In this document: positions 22,658-25,110 of the stretch, in pieces | How positions within the stretch are numbered: position 1 is the first letter of the stretch | Layout: every line of letters begins with the position of its first letter | DNA from: Salinisphaera sp. UBA6602 | GTDB taxonomy: Bacteria; Pseudomonadota; Gammaproteobacteria; Nevskiales; Salinisphaeraceae | Assembly (NCBI GenBank): GCA_002433465.1 | Contig: DJIE01000157.1 | Location: forward strand, 1-25,110 | Length of the DNA stretch: 25,110 nucleotides | Reading direction: 5' to 3' | Notes under the pieces: generated by a model | Database searches by the model: none | What the model saw: the letters and a program-made list of their open reading frames with translations, nothing else | What the model was told of the DNA's origin: nothing | Translations under genes and position numbers: made by a program

Positions 22658-24217
22658 CTAGGCTCGCGAAACGGCAGGTGATGCAAAGCGAAGCTCTTCC
22701 GACATAGCGCGCTGCAAGGTGAAGCACATCCCCAGCAGCACAAAGCAGAATGGCAGCCCGGACGCCACCGAAGCGGTCTGGATCGCGCTCAGGGGATTGC
22801 CGCCACCGAGTGTGCCCGCTATCAACAGAACCGCGGCGATCACGCCTTCGAGGATGGCCCAGAACAGACGCTGTTGCCAGATCGGATGCGGATCGCCGCC
22901 GTTCGTGAGGATATCGACCACCAATGAGCCGGAATCCGAGGAGGTTGCGAAGAACAGTGTGACCACGACGATCTGCAGCATTGCGGCGATGCCGGCGATC
23001 GTGCCGGCTACCGGCAAGGCATCCAGTACCACGAAGATCATATGCGAGGCATCCGCGTCGAGCAGTGCCTGGTTGCCGCCGCCCTCGAGCAGACTGTACA
23101 GGGCCGTTCGGCCGAAGATCACGAACCAGATGATCGACGCACCACTGGGCACCAGCAGCGTGCCGAGAATGAACTGCCGGATCGTGTACCCGTGCGATAT
23201 ACGCGCGATAAACATGCCCACAAACGGCGACCAGGAAATGAACCAGCCCCAGTTGAACAACGTCCAGGCGGTCTGGAACGCCTCGCCCTGCTCGTCGGTA
23301 AACAGCCGCAGGCTCGTGAGCGGCAGATTCTGGATGTAGTAACCGAGGTCGTTGCCCAGATAGCTGAGGATATAGAGTGTCGGGCCAGCGATGAATACAA
23401 ACAGTGCCAATACGCCGGCCAGTGCGGCATTGAATAGCGACAGGCGTCGTATACCCGCACTGATGCCCATCATCACGCTGGCGATCGCGACCAGTTCGAC
23501 CACGAAAATGATCGCCAGCTGTGTGCCGAGCCCGCTGCTGACCGGCAAGAGGCTGCTGAGCCCGGCTGCGATCTGGCTCGCGCCCAGACCGATCGACGTC
23601 GCCAAGCCGAACAAGGTACCGAAAACCGCCAGTATGTCGATGGTATGGCCGATCGGGCCGTTGATCCGGTCACCGATCAATGGGTAAAACGCCGAGGCCG
23701 GCTTGAGCGGCAAGCCGCGGCGATACGAGAAATACCCGAGCGCCAAGCCCAACACGATATAAGCGCCCCACGGATGCAACCCCCAGTGATAGAAGGTGTA
23801 GTTCATGCCGGTCTTGGCCGCCTCTACGGTTTCGGGTTCGCCGAAAGGCGGATTCTGATAGAGCATGACCGGCTCGGCCACGCCGTAGTACACGAGCCCG
23901 ACGCCCATGCCACAGGTGAACATCATCGACAGCCATGAGAACGTACCGAACTCGGGCCTCGAATCGTCCGGGCCCAGGCGCAGATTGCCGGCGCGGCTGA
24001 ACGCGACGCCAAGCACGAACACCAGAAAAGCGGCCATGCTGAATACATAGAGCCAATCGAAATAGGTCGTGATGAAGTCGTTGACTTCATTGGCGACCCC
24101 GGCAAACGGTGCCGGCGCAAGCGAAGCCCAAGCGACCATGACGAGCATGATGCCGCCGGATATCAGAAATACCGGCGGATTTGTATGGGTTTGGATATAA
24201 GTTTTAAGTCGGGACAA
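22658..24217 (-). CDS. BCCT family betaine/choline/carnitine transporter
   Basis: A 519-residue inner-membrane carrier with about twelve hydrophobic segments. BCCT hallmarks are clear: the glycine motif CGMGVGLVYYGVAEP, the helix-4 aromatic set HWGLHPWGAY, and the family signature near NWGWFISWSPFVGMFIARIS. The glycine motif resembles sodium-coupled betaine carriers. In the signature, relatives usually read WAWWISW; here the second tryptophan of the WW pair is Phe, at the position of BetP Trp374 by my alignment from memory. The C-terminal tail is short, so there is no long osmosensing extension. The start is a TTG at 24217 supported by AGGA eight bases upstream. Its ligand may therefore be a trimethylammonium or dimethylsulfonio compound with altered affinity. 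Confidence 0.93.
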   Translation of the reverse strand: MSRLKTYIQTHTNPPVFLISGGIMLVMVAWASLAPAPFAGVANEVNDFITTYFDWLYVFSMAAFLVFVLGVAFSRAGNLRLGPDDSRPEFGTFSWLSMMFTCGMGVGLVYYGVAEPVMLYQNPPFGEPETVEAAKTGMNYTFYHWGLHPWGAYIVLGLALGYFSYRRGLPLKPASAFYPLIGDRINGPIGHTIDILAVFGTLFGLATSIGLGASQIAAGLSSLLPVSSGLGTQLAIIFVVELVAIASVMMGISAGIRRLSLFNAALAGVLALFVFIAGPTLYILSYLGNDLGYYIQNLPLTSLRLFTDEQGEAFQTAWTLFNWGWFISWSPFVGMFIARISHGYTIRQFILGTLLVPSGASIIWFVIFGRTALYSLLEGGGNQALLDADASHMIFVVLDALPVAGTIAGIAAMLQIVVVTLFFATSSDSGSLVVDILTNGGDPHPIWQQRLFWAILEGVIAAVLLIAGTLGGGNPLSAIQTASVASGLPFCFVLLGMCFTLQRAMSEELRFASPAVSRA

Positions 24218-24256
24218 AACGATGATCCTGTTGATATTGAAGCCGTGACGATCGGC

Positions 24257-24658
24257 TCAGTCGGTCGGTTGAGAGGCATTCGCCCGGTGGCGGCGCTTGT
24301 GACGCAATGCTTCATTCGCATCCATTTCCTTGGGCAGCCGCAACGCCCACTGCAGCTCGGCTCGACCGAAGCCGAAGCCGGCCAGCACATGGTCATCGCG
24401 AGACAGCAGCGCCCGCAGCCAGCGACGGTTGTGCCAGGCGAGCAGCCGTACACGGATATGCTGGATCAGATCCAGCGACGGCATGGCGGGCGCGTAGATA
24501 TAGGGTTTTTGCGCGGGCTGACGATCGCGCGGGTAACGCGCATCGCCACCCGCTAGATCGAGATCAGCTAGAACGCGCTCACGTGTGCGACGTGCCTGTG
24601 CTCTCTCGGTGCGCTGTGTCGCTGCCGGCTTATCGTGTGGCTTGTTGCATCTATCCAT
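24257..24658 (-). CDS. Small arginine-rich DUF1127-like protein
   Basis: A 133-residue basic protein. The C-terminal half, IRVRLLAWHNRRWLRALLSRDD followed by HVLAGFGFGRAELQWAL, follows the DUF1127 pattern: a tryptophan/arginine-rich helix, then a D-x-x-L-x-x-x-G(F/L)-x-R-x-E motif. The first half is polar and rich in Arg, Asp and Gln. The ATG at 24658 is a reasonable start with a weak ribosome-binding site; a shorter start at 24484 would keep only the DUF1127 part. It ends 39 bp before the BCCT gene, so co-transcription is likely. Small DUF1127 proteins have been tied to RNA and phosphate metabolism in alphaproteobacteria. No role is claimed here. Confidence 0.55.
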   Translation of the reverse strand: MDRCNKPHDKPAATQRTERAQARRTRERVLADLDLAGGDARYPRDRQPAQKPYIYAPAMPSLDLIQHIRVRLLAWHNRRWLRALLSRDDHVLAGFGFGRAELQWALRLPKEMDANEALRHKRRHRANASQPTD

Positions 24659-24699
24659 GACGCGGTCCGAACGTATCGATCGAGGCGCGCAATATGGAC

Positions 24700-24745
24700 T
24701 TGCCAAATTAATCTGTGAAACGCTTATTATTGATTCATCTATCAA
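24700..24745 (+). promoter_or_regulatory. Divergent control region with LysR-type T-N11-A site
   Basis: The AT-rich interval between the DUF1127-like gene and the LysR gene contains the dyad TTGAT-N6-ATCAA (24730-24734 and 24741-24745), which fits the T-N11-A LysR binding pattern. A plus-strand promoter candidate is TTGCCA (24700-24705) with TATTAT (24725-24730) and a long 19-bp spacer. The dyad lies 15 bp before the LysR start, fitting autoregulation and control of the divergent genes. Confidence 0.5.
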
Positions 24746-24760
24746 ATTATCTGATACGTC

Positions 24761-25110
24761 ATGCGCGCCCCTGTTCTCGATCTGAAGGCACTACAAAGCT
24801 TCGTAGCTATCGTCGAGAGCGGCAGCTTTACAGCCGCCGCAAAGCAGATGAACTATTCGCAATCCGCGATCAGCATGCAGCTACAGCGTCTGGAAGAATC
24901 GCTCGACGTCGCGCTACTGGCACGCACGTCGCGACAGCTCAAACCGACGCGGGCCGGGCGCGAAGCATTGGGATACGCACGTGAAATGCTTCGACTGAAT
25001 GCGGAGCTCAGAGAGCGGCTGTCCGATAGCGAAATCGCCGGTAAGGTCCGGCTTGGATTACCCGCGGATTTTGCGCTCTACCTGCCGGAGACGCTGGCAT
25101 TGTTTGCCGA
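24761..25110 (+). CDS. LysR-family regulator, 3' end outside window
   Basis: The first 116 codons of a LysR regulator, running off the right edge. The N-terminal winged helix-turn-helix is typical (LKALQSFVAIVESGSFTAAA, then QMNYSQSAISMQLQRLEESL, and LLARTSRQLKPTRAGREAL). A linker helix and the first strand of the effector domain follow (VRLGLPADFALYLPETLALF). It is divergent from the DUF1127-like/BCCT gene pair with a shared 102-bp control region containing a T-N11-A dyad. It is therefore a candidate regulator of compatible-solute uptake. The missing effector domain prevents further classification. Confidence 0.92.
   Translation, partial: MRAPVLDLKALQSFVAIVESGSFTAAAKQMNYSQSAISMQLQRLEESLDVALLARTSRQLKPTRAGREALGYAREMLRLNAELRERLSDSEIAGKVRLGLPADFALYLPETLALFA

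Noticed and set aside
22338..22727. A 129-residue minus-strand open frame crossing into the BCCT 3' end
   Set aside because: No motif, odd composition, and it spans the strong hairpin. The BCCT frame explains the overlapping part.

Overview
The window is about 25 kb of high-GC DNA with strongly GC-biased third codon positions and gammaproteobacterial gene families. A BCCT compatible-solute carrier and Fur-type iron uptake fit a marine or halophilic gammaproteobacterium, perhaps of the Salinisphaera/Halomonas kind. That placement is inferred from gene content only. No rRNA, tRNA, CRISPR array or intact insertion sequence was seen.

Left part (1-9517). The window opens inside a sensor histidine kinase that overlaps its NtrC-type partner by one base. 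Two tandem, mutually homologous membrane-anchored proteins of unknown function follow on the minus strand, then an orphan FixJ-type response regulator. After a 416-bp spacer come an MDR quinone oxidoreductase, a LysR regulator and an SDR. A compact XRE-cupin/azlC/azlD operon follows, with 4-bp overlaps and a phased candidate operator lying on its -10 element.

Middle part (9518-18468). Convergent to azlD is a stand-alone ketoacyl-ACP synthase III-like enzyme. A rhodanese then overlaps an FAD-dependent oxidoreductase by 4 bp, suggesting a coupled sulfur or quinone redox pair. An MFS transporter and an IclR regulator diverge around a perfect 7-bp inverted repeat. Next is a complete hydroxamate-siderophore-type ABC importer in fhuC-fhuD-fhuB order, all genes overlapping by 4 bp, behind a promoter that overlaps a Fur-like palindrome. 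No TonB-dependent receptor is in view.

Right part (18469-25110). Base composition falls visibly and the content becomes accessory-like. There is a possible frameshifted gene remnant, then a TetR regulator with a downstream MBL hydrolase, SnoaL-like protein and SDR on the same strand. Two matching 16-bp palindromes, one inside the tetR promoter and one before the MBL gene, suggest a self-contained TetR regulon. Upstream of it lies a second SDR gene broken by a single in-frame stop at codon 36, which also seems to have lost its original stop. A BCCT transporter preceded by a DUF1127-like gene, and a divergent LysR gene cut by the window edge, complete the view.

No wholly new molecular system is demonstrated. 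The best leads are the TetR-controlled MBL/SnoaL/SDR cassette, the nonsense-disrupted SDR beside it, the BCCT protein with an altered aromatic box, and the paired unknown membrane proteins.
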